A stretch of DNA of 64,000 bases. Origin: Albibacillus kandeliae (GTDB taxonomy: Bacteria; Pseudomonadota; Alphaproteobacteria; Rhodobacterales; Rhodobacteraceae). Shown in pieces: positions 8,491-17,949 of this stretch (the stretch's first letter is position 1; each line of letters begins with the position of its first letter). A program made the translations under genes and the position numbers. Under the pieces are notes generated by a model. It made no database searches, was not told the origin of the DNA, and saw nothing but the letters and a program-made list of their open reading frames with translations. Where the stretch lies: NCBI RefSeq assembly GCF_003116585.1, contig NZ_QEHM01000003.1, positions 730,916 through 794,915 of the forward strand, in the 5' to 3' direction.

Positions 8491-9390
8491 ATGGATCAGC
8501 TCAATCGCCTGCCCCTTTCCGGTCTGCGCGCGGCCGAGGCCATCGGCCGCCTCGGGACATTGCGGGCCGCTGCCGATGCGCTGGGCATTACTCCGGGTGC
8601 GGTTAGCCAGCGGCTGCAAGCGCTCGAAACAGCGACGGGACGCCCCCTGTTCATTCGCGGGCCGCAGGGCATGTCGCCGACCGAACTCGGGGCCGAAATG
8701 CTGCCGCACTTGCAGGCCGGGTTCGCGCGCCTCTCGGATGCGGCCGCCGTGCTGCGGCCCGACACCTGCAGCCTGACGATCTCGGCCGCGCCGCTGCTGG
8801 CCAGCCGGTGGCTGATCTGGCGGCTATCGGACTTCGAGGCCGAGAACCCCGAGATCCGGATCAGGATCGAACCGACCGACCGCATCGTCGACCTGCGGGT
8901 CGAGGACGTGGACCTGTGCCTGCGGATCGGGCGCAAGCCCTGGCCCGGCCTCGATTGCGAGCAACTGCACCTCTACAGCTACTTTCCCGTCTGCGCGCCC
9001 TCGCTACTGCCACGGCTTTCGTCCCCGGCGGACCTTGCGCAGGTGCCTCTGATCCGCGAGCGCGACCACCTTGAAAGCTGGGAGGCCTGGCTGGCGGCGG
9101 AGGGGTTGGCGCTGGGGGACATGCAGCCCGGGCCGGACCACGGCGATGCCGGCCTCTGCCTCGATGCGGCCATGACCGGGCGGGGTGTTGCCATAGCGTG
9201 GGATACCATCGCGGCGGATCCGATCGCACGCGGCACGCTGGTGCGTCCGTTTCCGCGCAGGGTCACGACCGGCCTCGCCATCTGGCTGGTCGGGATGCCG
9301 GGCACCCTGTCGCGGACCGCACCGCGCCGCTTCGCGGCTTGGCTGAGGGCACGGCTGGCATCCGAGCGTGCGAGCTGGGAAACAGCCTGA
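8491..9390 (+). CDS. LysR-family transcriptional regulator (GcvA-like)
   Basis: 299 residues. The N-terminal winged helix-turn-helix (residues about 5-65; LRAAADALGITPGAVSQRLQ) starts with the LPLSGLRAAEA segment seen in GcvA-type LysR proteins. It is followed by a periplasmic-binding-like effector domain. It is divergent from the small DUF1127-like gene and convergent with ada, so neither neighbour is a clear target. The effector is unknown. Confidence 0.85.
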   Translation: MDQLNRLPLSGLRAAEAIGRLGTLRAAADALGITPGAVSQRLQALETATGRPLFIRGPQGMSPTELGAEMLPHLQAGFARLSDAAAVLRPDTCSLTISAAPLLASRWLIWRLSDFEAENPEIRIRIEPTDRIVDLRVEDVDLCLRIGRKPWPGLDCEQLHLYSYFPVCAPSLLPRLSSPADLAQVPLIRERDHLESWEAWLAAEGLALGDMQPGPDHGDAGLCLDAAMTGRGVAIAWDTIAADPIARGTLVRPFPRRVTTGLAIWLVGMPGTLSRTAPRRFAAWLRARLASERASWETA

Positions 9391-9399
9391 CGCTCCGGT

Positions 9400-10470
9400 T
9401 CAGGCGGTCTGGGCCCTTTCGGTCCGGTACTGGCGTTCGACCTCGATCAGCTTTTGCTTGCGCCAAAGCCCGCCGCCGTAGCCGGTGAGCGAGCCATCGG
9501 CGCCGATCACCCGGTGGCAGGGGATCAGGATGGCAATCTGGTTCGCCCCGTTCGCCCGCGCAACGGCGCGCACCGCGTCGGGGCGTCCAATCCCCGCGGC
9601 GACCTCGGAATAGCTGCGGGTCTCACCTGCGGGGATCGACTGCAGCGCATCCCAGACGGCACCGGCAAAGGCGCTGCCGTGATAGGCGAGCGGCACCGAG
9701 AAGGTCGGACAGGTGCCCGCAAAGAACGATGTCAGCTGTTCCGCCGCCATCTCGGTCGGGCCGGGGCGGCCAAAGCCGATCTGGCCCCGGGTCATGGCGT
9801 GAAGCCGTTTGAGCTCGGTCGGCAGGGCCTTCCGTTCGGCAAATTCCAGCAGGTGGACGTGGTTGTCGTCGGCCACGGCAATCATCGGCCCCAGCACGGT
9901 GTCGATCCAGTCCGCCTGAAGCAAGCCCCTGGCCGCGAAGGCGCCCGGGGTTAGCCCGGTGAGCCGCGCAAAGGCGGCGCGAAAGGCGCTGGGGCTCTCG
10001 AAGCCCGCGTCGAGCTGTGCTTCGATCACCGGTGCGCCGCGCGCCAGCGTCTCCAGCCCGGCCCGCATCCGGAACCGGCGAGCCATGTCGAGGAACGTGC
10101 AGCCGAACTGCCGTTTGAACGCCCGCCGCACGGTCGAGGGGTCAAGGCCCATCGCGGCAAGGTCCTCCTCGCGCCAGCGACGGGCCGGATCGGCCTGCAA
10201 AGCGGCCAGCAGCCGTGTGACCGAGGGATCGCCCTCGGCCTCGGGCGTCATCGGGTGACATCGCTTGCAAGGCCGGAACCCGGCATCGAGACAGGCAGCG
10301 ACCGAGGGATAGAACCGGCAGTTCTCTCGCTTGGGCTTCCGGGCCGGGCAGGTCAGGCGGCAGAAGATACCCGTGGAGGTCACGCCGACATAAGCGCGAC
10401 CCTCGTAGGCGGAATCGCGGGACAGCAGCGCGGCATAGAGCGTATCGGGGTGTGGCAGGTCGAACATCAT
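9400..10470 (-). CDS. ada: Ada: methylphosphotriester/O6-methylguanine alkyltransferase and regulator
   Basis: 356 residues with complete Ada architecture. The N-terminal zinc domain has Cys37, Cys41, Cys68 and Cys71, matching E. coli Cys38/42/69/72 with an offset of one. An AraC-type helix-turn-helix region follows (about 85-175). The C-terminal O6-alkylguanine transferase domain has its acceptor cysteine in IPCHR (Cys318). It transfers methyl groups from DNA to its own cysteines, and methylation of the N-terminal domain turns it into an activator of alkylation-repair genes. It stands alone and is convergent with the LysR gene. A shortened relative lies at 29324-30175. Confidence 0.93.
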   Translation of the reverse strand: MMFDLPHPDTLYAALLSRDSAYEGRAYVGVTSTGIFCRLTCPARKPKRENCRFYPSVAACLDAGFRPCKRCHPMTPEAEGDPSVTRLLAALQADPARRWREEDLAAMGLDPSTVRRAFKRQFGCTFLDMARRFRMRAGLETLARGAPVIEAQLDAGFESPSAFRAAFARLTGLTPGAFAARGLLQADWIDTVLGPMIAVADDNHVHLLEFAERKALPTELKRLHAMTRGQIGFGRPGPTEMAAEQLTSFFAGTCPTFSVPLAYHGSAFAGAVWDALQSIPAGETRSYSEVAAGIGRPDAVRAVARANGANQIAILIPCHRVIGADGSLTGYGGGLWRKQKLIEVERQYRTERAQTA

Positions 10471-10650
10471 GACCTCACTCTAGCGCGAATCCCGCCCGCG
10501 ATGTCGCCGGTTTTCGGGCGCGGATATGGCGGCATGCGCGACGTTGTGGAGCAGCCGAAATGGCAACGCCGGGGTTTGCGCCGCGCCGCGATTCGATGCC
10601 ATGATACCGGCATCTGAGTGGCCGGGCCCCGGCCGGACAAGGAGTTCAGG

Positions 10651-10968
10651 ATGCTGGAAATTTCTCCGAGCAAGATCGCCCAGGTGGCGCTGATGGGTCA
10701 CGAGCTGGCCCGCGCGGAACCCGAGTTTCGCGCCTTCATCGACCGCATGAGTGAGGACGAGCAGGCCGAGCTGGTCGCGGTCATGTGGATCGGGCGCGGC
10801 AGCTTCGAACCCGAGGATCTTGCCGAGGCCATCGAGACCGCGCGCAACGAGGCGACGACTCCCTGTGCGGACTACCTGATCGGCACCCCGCACCTCTCGG
10901 ATCACCTCGAGAACGGTCTCGACGCGCTGGGTATCTCGGCCACCGATATCGAGGACGAGATCATGTAG
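10651..10968 (+). CDS. DUF3775 domain protein
   Basis: 105 residues from the ATG at 10651, supported by AAGGAG at 10639-10644. It begins MLEISPSKIAQVAL and carries the DUF3775 pattern: a helical N-terminus, ELVAVMWIGRG in the middle, and a C-terminal DYLIGTPHLSDHLENGL. The family is widespread in alphaproteobacteria and has no established function. It is mostly acidic and lacks signal or membrane segments, so it should be cytoplasmic. It is divergent from ada and convergent with the GST gene. Confidence 0.8.
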   Translation: MLEISPSKIAQVALMGHELARAEPEFRAFIDRMSEDEQAELVAVMWIGRGSFEPEDLAEAIETARNEATTPCADYLIGTPHLSDHLENGLDALGISATDIEDEIM

Positions 10969-10983
10969 CCCGGGCGGGCTGCG

Positions 10984-11598
10984 TCAGAGCAGCCCGGCCT
11001 CGCGTGCCGACTTGACCGACTCGCGCTGTTCCATTGCTTCGATGAAGGCGGCGATCTTGGGGTAATTGGCGATGGTCACCCCGTCGCCAGCCAGCCAGCC
11101 GCAGACGACGAAGAGATAGAGGTCGGCCAGGCTCAGGCTCTCCCCGAGGACATAGGTCGACAGCGCGTAACGCTCTTCGATATGGGCCGCGCTGACCGCC
11201 ATGGTCTCGGGAACCTTGGCCCGCATGTCCTCGAACGAGCTCTCCTCGGTCGCCCAACGTGCGCCGCGCATCTTGTGGGCGTGGTTCACGTGCATGGTCG
11301 AGGCCAGATAGTACATCAACTCGCGCATGCGGCCCGCCTCGAAGGCATCTGCGGGCACCAGTCCGGCGTTGGGGGCAATCGCGGCGATGTAGTCGAGGAT
11401 CGCTCCGGTCTCGGTCAGCACGCCCTTGTCCGTCGCCAGCGCCGGCACCCGGCCCTTGGGATTGATGGCGTGGTAGGCGGGTTTGGTCTGCTCCGCCTCG
11501 CCAAAGTTGACGCGGACGGGTTCGAAAGCGATGCCCGCCTCGGTCAGTGCGAGGTACACGACGACCGAGATGGTCCCCTTGCCGCAATAGAGCTTCAT
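10984..11598 (-). CDS. Glutathione S-transferase family protein
   Basis: 204 residues from ATG 11598, preceded by GTGAGGACG as ribosome site. The N-terminal thioredoxin-like domain contains the glutathione-binding elements GRVPAL and TETGAILDYI, and the C-terminal helical domain has the N-capping box region SLADLYLF. It starts 11 bp after the histidine-phosphatase gene stops, so the two form an operon. Substrate unknown. It is too far from, and not co-transcribed with, the gentisate genes to be their isomerase. Confidence 0.85.
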   Translation of the reverse strand: MKLYCGKGTISVVVYLALTEAGIAFEPVRVNFGEAEQTKPAYHAINPKGRVPALATDKGVLTETGAILDYIAAIAPNAGLVPADAFEAGRMRELMYYLASTMHVNHAHKMRGARWATEESSFEDMRAKVPETMAVSAAHIEERYALSTYVLGESLSLADLYLFVVCGWLAGDGVTIANYPKIAAFIEAMEQRESVKSAREAGLL

Positions 11599-11609
11599 CT
11601 TCTTCGTCC

Positions 11610-12263
11610 TCACATGTGGGTTTGTGCAAACTGCCGATCGGGATGATCGAGGTGCGGTACCGCGTTGAACAGCACCGGGCTCAGTTGGTCGCCGACCAGC
11701 CGCAGACGGTGCATCGAGGTGTTCATGATCGACATCGAAACCCGCGCCATCGCGCTGACGTCGAGATCCAGCAGCTGCCGCATCACCATGCCGATCAGGC
11801 CGCCCGAGGTGACCACCAGCGCCGGGCCGTCCCCCGCGCCGATCTCGGCCAGCGCCGACCGCACGCGGCTCTCGAAGTCCGCCCAGGTTTCGGGCGGGTT
11901 TTCCAGCGCGTCCTCCTGCCACGCGCCAAAGACGCGGGGCATGTGGCGAGCAAATTCCTCGCGCTCGGTGGGCAGGGGCAGGCCGTGCTGCTCTTCCATC
12001 AGCTTGGCGAGATTGAAGTATTCCAGCTCGTTCAGGCGGGCATCCTGAATCACCTCGTCGCCAAAGCCCATCGACCGGGCGGTTTCGCGGTGACGGATCA
12101 GGGTGCCGCAATAGACGCGCGGGTGAAAATGGGCCGAGTCGCGCAGGTAATCGCCCAGCCATGCCGCCTGCTGGTGGCCAAGGGGGCTGAGCTTGTCATA
12201 GCTGACCTCGTCACGGGCCTCGGTATTGGCCTGACCGTGACGGACAAGGGTAATATGGGACAT
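11610..12263 (-). CDS. Histidine phosphatase (phosphoglycerate mutase-like) family protein
   Basis: 217 residues from ATG 12263. The phosphohistidine motif LVRHGQAN is at the N-terminus (His9). The second arginine is in LIRHRETA, and the later catalytic histidine of this fold appears replaced, because the C-terminal core reads VVTSGGLIG rather than VVSHG. The 2H-phosphatase fold is clear, but loss of the second histidine would reduce or alter activity. It is the first gene of a two-gene unit with the GST and is divergent from the M20 hydrolase. Confidence 0.8.
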   Translation of the reverse strand: MSHITLVRHGQANTEARDEVSYDKLSPLGHQQAAWLGDYLRDSAHFHPRVYCGTLIRHRETARSMGFGDEVIQDARLNELEYFNLAKLMEEQHGLPLPTEREEFARHMPRVFGAWQEDALENPPETWADFESRVRSALAEIGAGDGPALVVTSGGLIGMVMRQLLDLDVSAMARVSMSIMNTSMHRLRLVGDQLSPVLFNAVPHLDHPDRQFAQTHM

Positions 12264-12493
12264 CAGAATTCCTGTAACCGTTACAGGGTCTCTTACGCCG
12301 GGTTTGGCAGCGAGGCCAGTGGCAGCAGGCCATTTGTCCAAGGTGAGGGGATGATGTGCCGAGGAAGTCGGCAGCCCCCGGGGTGGTGCCTTCTGGCAGC
12401 CCCTGTCGCGTGAGCGGGAATTTCCGCCGCCCCGTTGCCCCGGCGCGGGGCTTCGCGCCATAGTGCCGGCAACCCCGATTTGAGGAGACCGCC

Positions 12494-13684
12494 ATGATCC
12501 CCGCGAACCCGGACCGCTTTCTTGCCGATCTGCACCACCTGCGCACTTTCGGGGCCTCGGGGGTGGACAAGGGCGTGGTGCGGCCCGCCTTTTCCGACGC
12601 CGACATCGCGGCGCGAAGGTGGCTGGCGGCGCGGATGGAGGAGGCAGGGCTGACGCCGCACTTCGACCCGGTCGGCAACCTGTTCGGCATCGCCGGGGAA
12701 CGGTCGCTGCTGATGGGCTCCCATTCCGACAGCCAGCCCGAAGGCGGATGGCTCGACGGTGCGCTGGGCGTGATCGCGGCGCTGGAAGTCGCGCGGGCAA
12801 GCAGAGAGGTGGGCGGTCCGCCGATCTCGGTGGTCAGTTTCCAGGACGAGGAGGGGCGGTTCGGCGTCACCACCGGCAGCGCGATCTGGTCGGGCAACCT
12901 CGACCTCGCCAAGGCCGATACGCTGACCGACCACGCGGGCGTGCCCTTTGCCGAGGCGCGCGCGCGGATGGCGGACCTTGCCGGCGATTTCGTCGACCCG
13001 GCTCAGTTCACCGGCTTCATCGAGATGCACATCGAGCAGGGCCCGTGGCTCGACACAGAGGGCGACAAGATCGGCGTGGTCAGCGATATCGTCGGCATCC
13101 GCGACATGCGCGTGACCTTTGGAGGTCAGCAGAACCACGCGGGCACCACCCCGATGCACCTGCGCCGCGACGCCTTCCAGGCGATGTCTGCCTTCTCGTC
13201 GGCAATCAACGACCGGTTCCGCAACGTGGTGACTCCCGCGACGGTCTGGACCATCGGCCACGTGACGCTGCACCCGAACGCGAGCTCCATCGTGCCGGGG
13301 CGCGCGACCTTCTCGATGCAGTGGCGCGATGGCGATACCGACCGGCTTGCTCGGATGGAGGAGATCATCCGCAGCACGGCGCAGGAGATCGCGGAGGCGC
13401 GGGGGATGAAGCTGAGCTATGGCCCGATGCTGGGGCTGGAGCCGGTGGTGATGGACGCGGGACTGCGCGGCGCATTGGAACTCGGCGCGGCGAGCGTCGC
13501 ACCGGGCAAGTGGCGCAAGATGCCCTCGGGCGCGCTGCACGACGCCACCAACGTCGGCGCCCTGATGCCGGTGGCGATGCTTTTCGTGCCCTCGATCAAC
13601 GGGATCAGCCACGATTTCGCCGAGGACACGGCCGAGGCGGACCTGGTGGCCGGGCTGGAAGTGCTGGCGCGGGCGGCTGTTTGA
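12494..13684 (+). CDS. M20-family amidohydrolase (N-carbamoyl-amino-acid hydrolase/allantoate amidohydrolase type)
   Basis: 396 residues. The binuclear-metal ligand motifs are in order: [12 protein letters not shown] (His), WLDGALG (Asp), FQDEEGRFG (Glu pair), [11 protein letters not shown] (His), [11 protein letters not shown] and ALHDATNVG (C-terminal His). This is the HyuC/AllC subgroup that hydrolyses N-carbamoyl amino acids, beta-ureidopropionate or allantoate. No pyrimidine or purine catabolic partners lie beside it, so the substrate stays open. It is divergent from the phosphatase-GST pair; a GAGGAG site lies upstream of the ATG. Confidence 0.87.
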   Translation: MIPANPDRFLADLHHLRTFGASGVDKGVVRPAFSDADIAARRWLAARMEEAGLTPHFDPVGNLFGIAGERSLLMGSHSDSQPEGGWLDGALGVIAALEVARASREVGGPPISVVSFQDEEGRFGVTTGSAIWSGNLDLAKADTLTDHAGVPFAEARARMADLAGDFVDPAQFTGFIEMHIEQGPWLDTEGDKIGVVSDIVGIRDMRVTFGGQQNHAGTTPMHLRRDAFQAMSAFSSAINDRFRNVVTPATVWTIGHVTLHPNASSIVPGRATFSMQWRDGDTDRLARMEEIIRSTAQEIAEARGMKLSYGPMLGLEPVVMDAGLRGALELGAASVAPGKWRKMPSGALHDATNVGALMPVAMLFVPSINGISHDFAEDTAEADLVAGLEVLARAAV

Positions 13685-13785
13685 GGGAAGTGGACTGCGA
13701 AGGACGCTCTCTGGCGAGTTTCGCACAACCCGGCCATGCGCCGGGGCCCCAAAACACATGGTTCTATCTCCCGCCAAGATAGTCT

Positions 13786-13799
13786 ATGCCGCGCGGCAT
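13786..13799. promoter_or_regulatory. Perfect 14-bp palindrome upstream of purH
   Basis: ATGCCGCGCGGCAT is a perfect palindrome 26 bp before the purH start codon. A shorter inverted repeat (CTATCT/AGATAG) precedes it at about 13764-13782. The position suits an operator or a leader hairpin, but no regulator can be named. Confidence 0.4.
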
Positions 13800-13825
13800 A
13801 TGCTGCCATATCCGAGGATGCCCAA

Positions 13826-15415
13826 ATGAGCGATCTCCACCCCGTCCGCCGTGCCCTACTGTCGGTTTCCGACAAGACCGGTCTCGTCGATCTCGGCAAA
13901 TCCCTCTACGCGCGCGGGATCGAACTGCTGAGCACCGGGGGCACCGCCCATGCGCTGCGCGAGGCCGGGCTCGAGGTGAAGGACGTCTCGGAAGTCACCG
14001 GTTTCCCCGAGATGATGGACGGGCGGGTCAAGACGCTGCACCCCAAGGTCCACGGCGGCCTGCTGGCGCTGCGCGACAACGATGCGCACGTCATGGCGAT
14101 GGAAGAGCATGGCATCGGCGCCATCGACCTGCTGGTGGTCAACCTCTACCCCTTCGAGGCCACCGTGGCGAAGGGCGCGGAGTATGACGAGTGCATCGAG
14201 AACATCGACATCGGCGGCCCGGCAATGATCCGCGCGGCAGCCAAGAACCACGCCTTCGTCAATGTGGTCGTGGACGTCGAGGACTATCACGCCCTGCTGG
14301 CAGAGCTGGAAGAGAACGACGGCAGCACGTCCTACGAATTCCGCCAGAAGCTGGCGCTGAACGCCTATGCCCGCACCGCCGCCTACGACGCGGCCGTGTC
14401 GACGTGGATGGCGGATGCGCTGAAGGAAGCCAACCCGCGCCGCCGCGCCGTGGCGGGGACGCTGGCGCAGACCCTGCGCTATGGCGAGAACCCGCACCAG
14501 TCGGCGGCCTTCTACACCGATGGCTCCTCGCGCCCGGGCGTGGCAACCGCCCAGCAGCATCAGGGCAAGGAACTGTCCTACAACAACATCAACGACACCG
14601 ACGCGGCGTTCGAGCTGGTCAGTGAGTTTGCGCCCGCCGACGGCCCGGCGGTGGCGATCATCAAGCACGCCAACCCCTGCGGCGTGGCGCGCGGCACCTC
14701 GCTGGTCGACGCATACAAGCGCGCGTTCGACTGCGACCGCACCTCGGCCTTTGGCGGGATCATCGCGCTGAACCAGCCGCTCGACGCGGCGACTGCGGAA
14801 GAGATCAGCGCCATCTTTACCGAGGTGGTGATCGCGCCCGAGGCAGATGACGCGGCCAAGGAGATCTTTGCGAAGAAGAAGAACCTGCGCCTGCTGACCA
14901 CCGGCGGCCTCGCCAACCCGCTGGAAAAGGCGCTGACCTGGCGCCAGGTGTCGGGTGGCTTCCTGCTGCAGGACAAGGATACCGGCCACATCACGCTGGA
15001 TGACCTCAAGGTCGTGACCAAGCGCGCGCCCTCCGAGCAGGAACTGAAGGACCTGCTGTTCGCCTGGAAGGTGGCCAAGCACGTCAAGTCCAACGCCATC
15101 GTCTACGTCAAGGACGGTGCCACCGTGGGTGTCGGCGCGGGCCAGATGAGCCGCGTGGACAGCGCCAACATCGCCGCCATCAAGGCGCAGCGCATGGCCG
15201 ACGTGATCGGCCTTGCCGAGAGCCCCGCCAAGGGTTCGGTCGTCGCCTCCGACGCCTTCTTCCCCTTTGCTGATGGCCTGATGGAAGCGGCTGGCGCAGG
15301 TGCGACGGCGGTGATCCAGCCGGGCGGCTCGATGCGCGACGACGAGGTGATCGCCGCCGCCGACGAGGCCGGGTTGGCGATGGTCTTCACCGGAATGCGC
15401 CACTTCCGGCACTGA
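13826..15415 (+). CDS. purH: Bifunctional AICAR formyltransferase/IMP cyclohydrolase
   Basis: 529 residues from ATG 13826 (GAGGA at 13814-13818), the usual PurH length. The N-terminal IMP cyclohydrolase domain starts [17 protein letters not shown] and contains STGGTA and [13 protein letters not shown]. The C-terminal AICAR transformylase domain carries the catalytic KHANPCGVA segment. It catalyses the last two steps of de novo IMP synthesis using 10-formyl-tetrahydrofolate. It is followed after 15 bp by lspA, so the purH-lspA-bamF-M16 genes are probably at least partly co-transcribed. Confidence 0.97.
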   Translation: MSDLHPVRRALLSVSDKTGLVDLGKSLYARGIELLSTGGTAHALREAGLEVKDVSEVTGFPEMMDGRVKTLHPKVHGGLLALRDNDAHVMAMEEHGIGAIDLLVVNLYPFEATVAKGAEYDECIENIDIGGPAMIRAAAKNHAFVNVVVDVEDYHALLAELEENDGSTSYEFRQKLALNAYARTAAYDAAVSTWMADALKEANPRRRAVAGTLAQTLRYGENPHQSAAFYTDGSSRPGVATAQQHQGKELSYNNINDTDAAFELVSEFAPADGPAVAIIKHANPCGVARGTSLVDAYKRAFDCDRTSAFGGIIALNQPLDAATAEEISAIFTEVVIAPEADDAAKEIFAKKKNLRLLTTGGLANPLEKALTWRQVSGGFLLQDKDTGHITLDDLKVVTKRAPSEQELKDLLFAWKVAKHVKSNAIVYVKDGATVGVGAGQMSRVDSANIAAIKAQRMADVIGLAESPAKGSVVASDAFFPFADGLMEAAGAGATAVIQPGGSMRDDEVIAAADEAGLAMVFTGMRHFRH

Positions 15416-15430
15416 CAGGAACCCCAGGGT

Positions 15431-15913
15431 ATGCGCCTTCTTTCCATCGCGGCGCTGGTCGCGCTCGCGCTCGACCAGCTCAGCAAGTACCTGGTGGTGC
15501 ATACCTTTGGCCTTGCCCAGAGGCTGGCCATCGACGTCTGGTACCCGTTCCTGACCTTCAAGTACGGCGAGAACCGGGGCATCAACTTTGGCCTGCTGGA
15601 CGGCGAGTCCGAGTTGTCGCGCTGGGCGCTCACGATCTTTTCGCTGGTGGTCTGCGTCGCCGTTGCCCTCTGGATCAGACGGGGCGGCAAGAGCCGCCTG
15701 ATGATCCTCAGCGCCGGTCTGCTGATCGGTGGAGCGCTCGGGAACGTGGTGGACCGGGTGCTCTACGGCTACGTCCTCGACTTTCTCAACATGTCGTGCT
15801 GCGGCATCCGCAACCCCTTTGTCTTCAACATCGCGGATGTGTTCATCTTCCTCGGTGCGGTGGGGCTGATCCTTGGCGAACCGGGTGGCAAGGCACGGAA
15901 AAACGCCCCGTGA
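15431..15913 (+). CDS. lspA: Lipoprotein signal peptidase (signal peptidase II)
   Basis: 160 residues with four hydrophobic segments. The two catalytic aspartates are in GYVLDFL (Asp117) and FNIADVFI (Asp136), with the GNVVDRV motif between. It cleaves prolipoproteins before the lipidated cysteine in the inner membrane. The next gene encodes a lipoprotein that would be one of its substrates. Confidence 0.95.
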   Translation: MRLLSIAALVALALDQLSKYLVVHTFGLAQRLAIDVWYPFLTFKYGENRGINFGLLDGESELSRWALTIFSLVVCVAVALWIRRGGKSRLMILSAGLLIGGALGNVVDRVLYGYVLDFLNMSCCGIRNPFVFNIADVFIFLGAVGLILGEPGGKARKNAP

Positions 15914-15966
15914 CCTTGGGCGGTGAATAGGCTAGAACGCCAGAAGTAACAGGCAGGAGACGCGGT

Positions 15967-16476
15967 TTGCGCACGAAACTGGGTATCATGGTTCTGACGC
16001 TCGCCGTCGCGGTTTCCGGCTGTGCGCAAAAGGGGCTGATGGATCTGCGTCAGCCGGGTGACGGCCCGGACGAGTTCATGATCCTTCCGACCAAACCGCT
16101 GACCATTCCCGGCGACACCCGTTCGTTGCCCGCACCGACCCCGGGCGGCAGCAACCTCGTGGACAAGAACCCCAAGGCCGACGCCATCGCGGCGCTGGGT
16201 GGCCGGCCCGATACCTCGACCTCGGTTCCCTCCTCGGATTCCGCCCTGGTGACCCAGGCGAGCCGTTATGGCGTATCCGGCGGTATCCGGCAGGATCTTG
16301 CCCAACAGGACGCCGACTACCTGCAGAAACAGGGCCGCTGGACGCGCCTGCGCCTGTTCCCGGTGGACCGCTACGCCCAGATTTACAAGCGCCAGACCCT
16401 TGATCCCTTCGAGGAAAGCAAGCGTCTGCGGCGGATGGGCGTGCAGACTCCCTCCTCGCCCCCCGAGAAGAACTGA
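15967..16476 (+). CDS. BamF-type lipoprotein (DUF3035)
   Basis: 169 residues from TTG 15967, with CAGGAGA 7 bp upstream. It has a lipoprotein signal with the acylated cysteine at Cys19 (AVSGC). The mature part has the DUF3035 features DGPDEFMILPTKPL and a Pro/Gly-rich linker. In alphaproteobacteria this family includes BamF, an extra subunit of the outer-membrane beta-barrel assembly machine. It lies between lspA and the M16 peptidase pair, a common order in this family of bacteria. Confidence 0.85.
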   Translation: MRTKLGIMVLTLAVAVSGCAQKGLMDLRQPGDGPDEFMILPTKPLTIPGDTRSLPAPTPGGSNLVDKNPKADAIAALGGRPDTSTSVPSSDSALVTQASRYGVSGGIRQDLAQQDADYLQKQGRWTRLRLFPVDRYAQIYKRQTLDPFEESKRLRRMGVQTPSSPPEKN

Positions 16477-16566
16477 CCTCACATTTCCGGGACCGGTCCT
16501 TGACCCCTGTCCGCGGCACCGTAGGTTGGCGATGACCCGGTGGCGCACAGCGTGAAAGGACCCTGA

Positions 16567-17949
16567 ATGTTGCAAACGATCGCGCGCGGCCTCGCGCCCC
16601 TTGCCCTGGTGGCGGGGCTGTTCTCGGGGCTGGCCGCCCCGGCCTTCGCCGAAGCCCCGGCATCGGTCACCGACCGGGTGACCGATTTCATGCTCGACAA
16701 CGGAATGCAGGTGGTGGTGGTCGAGGATCACCGTGCCCCCGTGGTGCAGCAGATGGTCTGGTACAGGGCCGGGTCCGCGGACGAACCCAAGGGCGAGAGC
16801 GGCGTGGCGCACTTTCTCGAGCACCTGATGTTCAAGGCGACCAAGAACATGGCCTCGGGCGAGCTCTCGGCGACGGTGGCGGCCAACGGGGGCGAGGACA
16901 ACGCCTTTACCAGCTACGACTACACCGCCTACTACCAGCGCGTCGCAGCTGACCGGCTGGAGCTGATGATGAAGATGGAGGCGGACCGCATGGTCAACCT
17001 CATCCTCAGCGAGGACGACATCCGGACCGAGCGCGACGTGATCCTCGAAGAACGTAACATGCGCACCGACAACAACCCGCGTGCCCTGTTCGGCGAGCAG
17101 ATGAACGCGGCGCAGTATCTCAACAGCCGCTACGGCCTGCCGGTAATTGGCTGGCGGCACGAGATGGAAGAACTGTCGCGCGCCGACGCGCTCGACTTCT
17201 ACCACACCTATTATGCCCCCAACGATGCCATCCTCGTGGTTTCGGGTGATGTCGATCCGGCAGAGGTGCGGCGTCTGGCCGAGACCTACTATGGTGTGAT
17301 CCCGGCCAATCCGAACCTGCCAGAGCGCATCCGCGCGCAGGAGCCGCCGCAGACCGCGGCGCGGCGCCTGACCTACAAGGACGCGCGCGTGGCCCAGCCC
17401 TATGTCAGCCGGTCCTACCTCGCGCCCGAGCGCGATCCCGGCGACCAGAAAAAGGCGGCGGCGCTGACCCTGCTGGCCGAAATGCTCGGTGGCGGGAACA
17501 CCTCGTACCTTGCCGAAAAGCTGCAGTTCGACACCCAGGCAGCGGTCTGGTCCAACGCCTATTACAGCGGGACTTCGGTCGACAGGACGACCTTCGACCT
17601 CGTGGTGGTTCCGGCCGATGGCGTGAACCTTGAAGAGGCCGAGGCGGCTCTGGACAAGGCGCTGGCCGACTTCATGGAGCGCGGTGTCGACATGGAGCAG
17701 CTGGAGCGCATCAAGATGCAGCTCAGGGCCTCGCAGATCTATCAGCAGGACAACGTGGACGGCATCGCCAATCGCTATGGCAGCGCGCTGGCGGTCGGCC
17801 TGTCGGTCAAGGATATCCAGGACTGGCCCGAGATCCTGCAATCGGTGACGGCAGACGAGATCATGGAGGCGGCGCGGGACGTGCTGCGCCCGGAGAGTTC
17901 GGTGACCGGCTGGCTGATGCGCCAGGACGAAGAAGAGGTGATGCAATGA
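16567..17949 (+). CDS. M16 zinc peptidase, catalytic subunit
   Basis: 460 residues with a cleavable signal peptide (to about AFAEA, residue 30). The inverted zinc motif is HFLEH (His82, Glu85, His86), with the third ligand expected in the downstream RDVILEERNM region. This is the pitrilysin/processing-peptidase fold. It is predicted to be a periplasmic zinc protease working as a pair with the next gene, which overlaps it by 4 bp. Confidence 0.92.
   Translation: MLQTIARGLAPLALVAGLFSGLAAPAFAEAPASVTDRVTDFMLDNGMQVVVVEDHRAPVVQQMVWYRAGSADEPKGESGVAHFLEHLMFKATKNMASGELSATVAANGGEDNAFTSYDYTAYYQRVAADRLELMMKMEADRMVNLILSEDDIRTERDVILEERNMRTDNNPRALFGEQMNAAQYLNSRYGLPVIGWRHEMEELSRADALDFYHTYYAPNDAILVVSGDVDPAEVRRLAETYYGVIPANPNLPERIRAQEPPQTAARRLTYKDARVAQPYVSRSYLAPERDPGDQKKAAALTLLAEMLGGGNTSYLAEKLQFDTQAAVWSNAYYSGTSVDRTTFDLVVVPADGVNLEEAEAALDKALADFMERGVDMEQLERIKMQLRASQIYQQDNVDGIANRYGSALAVGLSVKDIQDWPEILQSVTADEIMEAARDVLRPESSVTGWLMRQDEEEVMQ

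Noticed and set aside
10984-11598. The GST gene as the missing maleylpyruvate isomerase
   Set aside because: It is 45 kb from the gentisate operon, co-transcribed with a phosphatase, and lacks the zeta-class SSCxWRVR-type motif.
13856-15502. A 548-codon open frame antisense to purH
   Set aside because: purH is unambiguous on the plus strand; the antisense product is rich in His/Arg/Gln without family motifs.
15769-17946. A 725-codon minus-strand frame opposite lspA, bamF and the first M16 gene
   Set aside because: It crosses three supported genes and has no recognisable domain.
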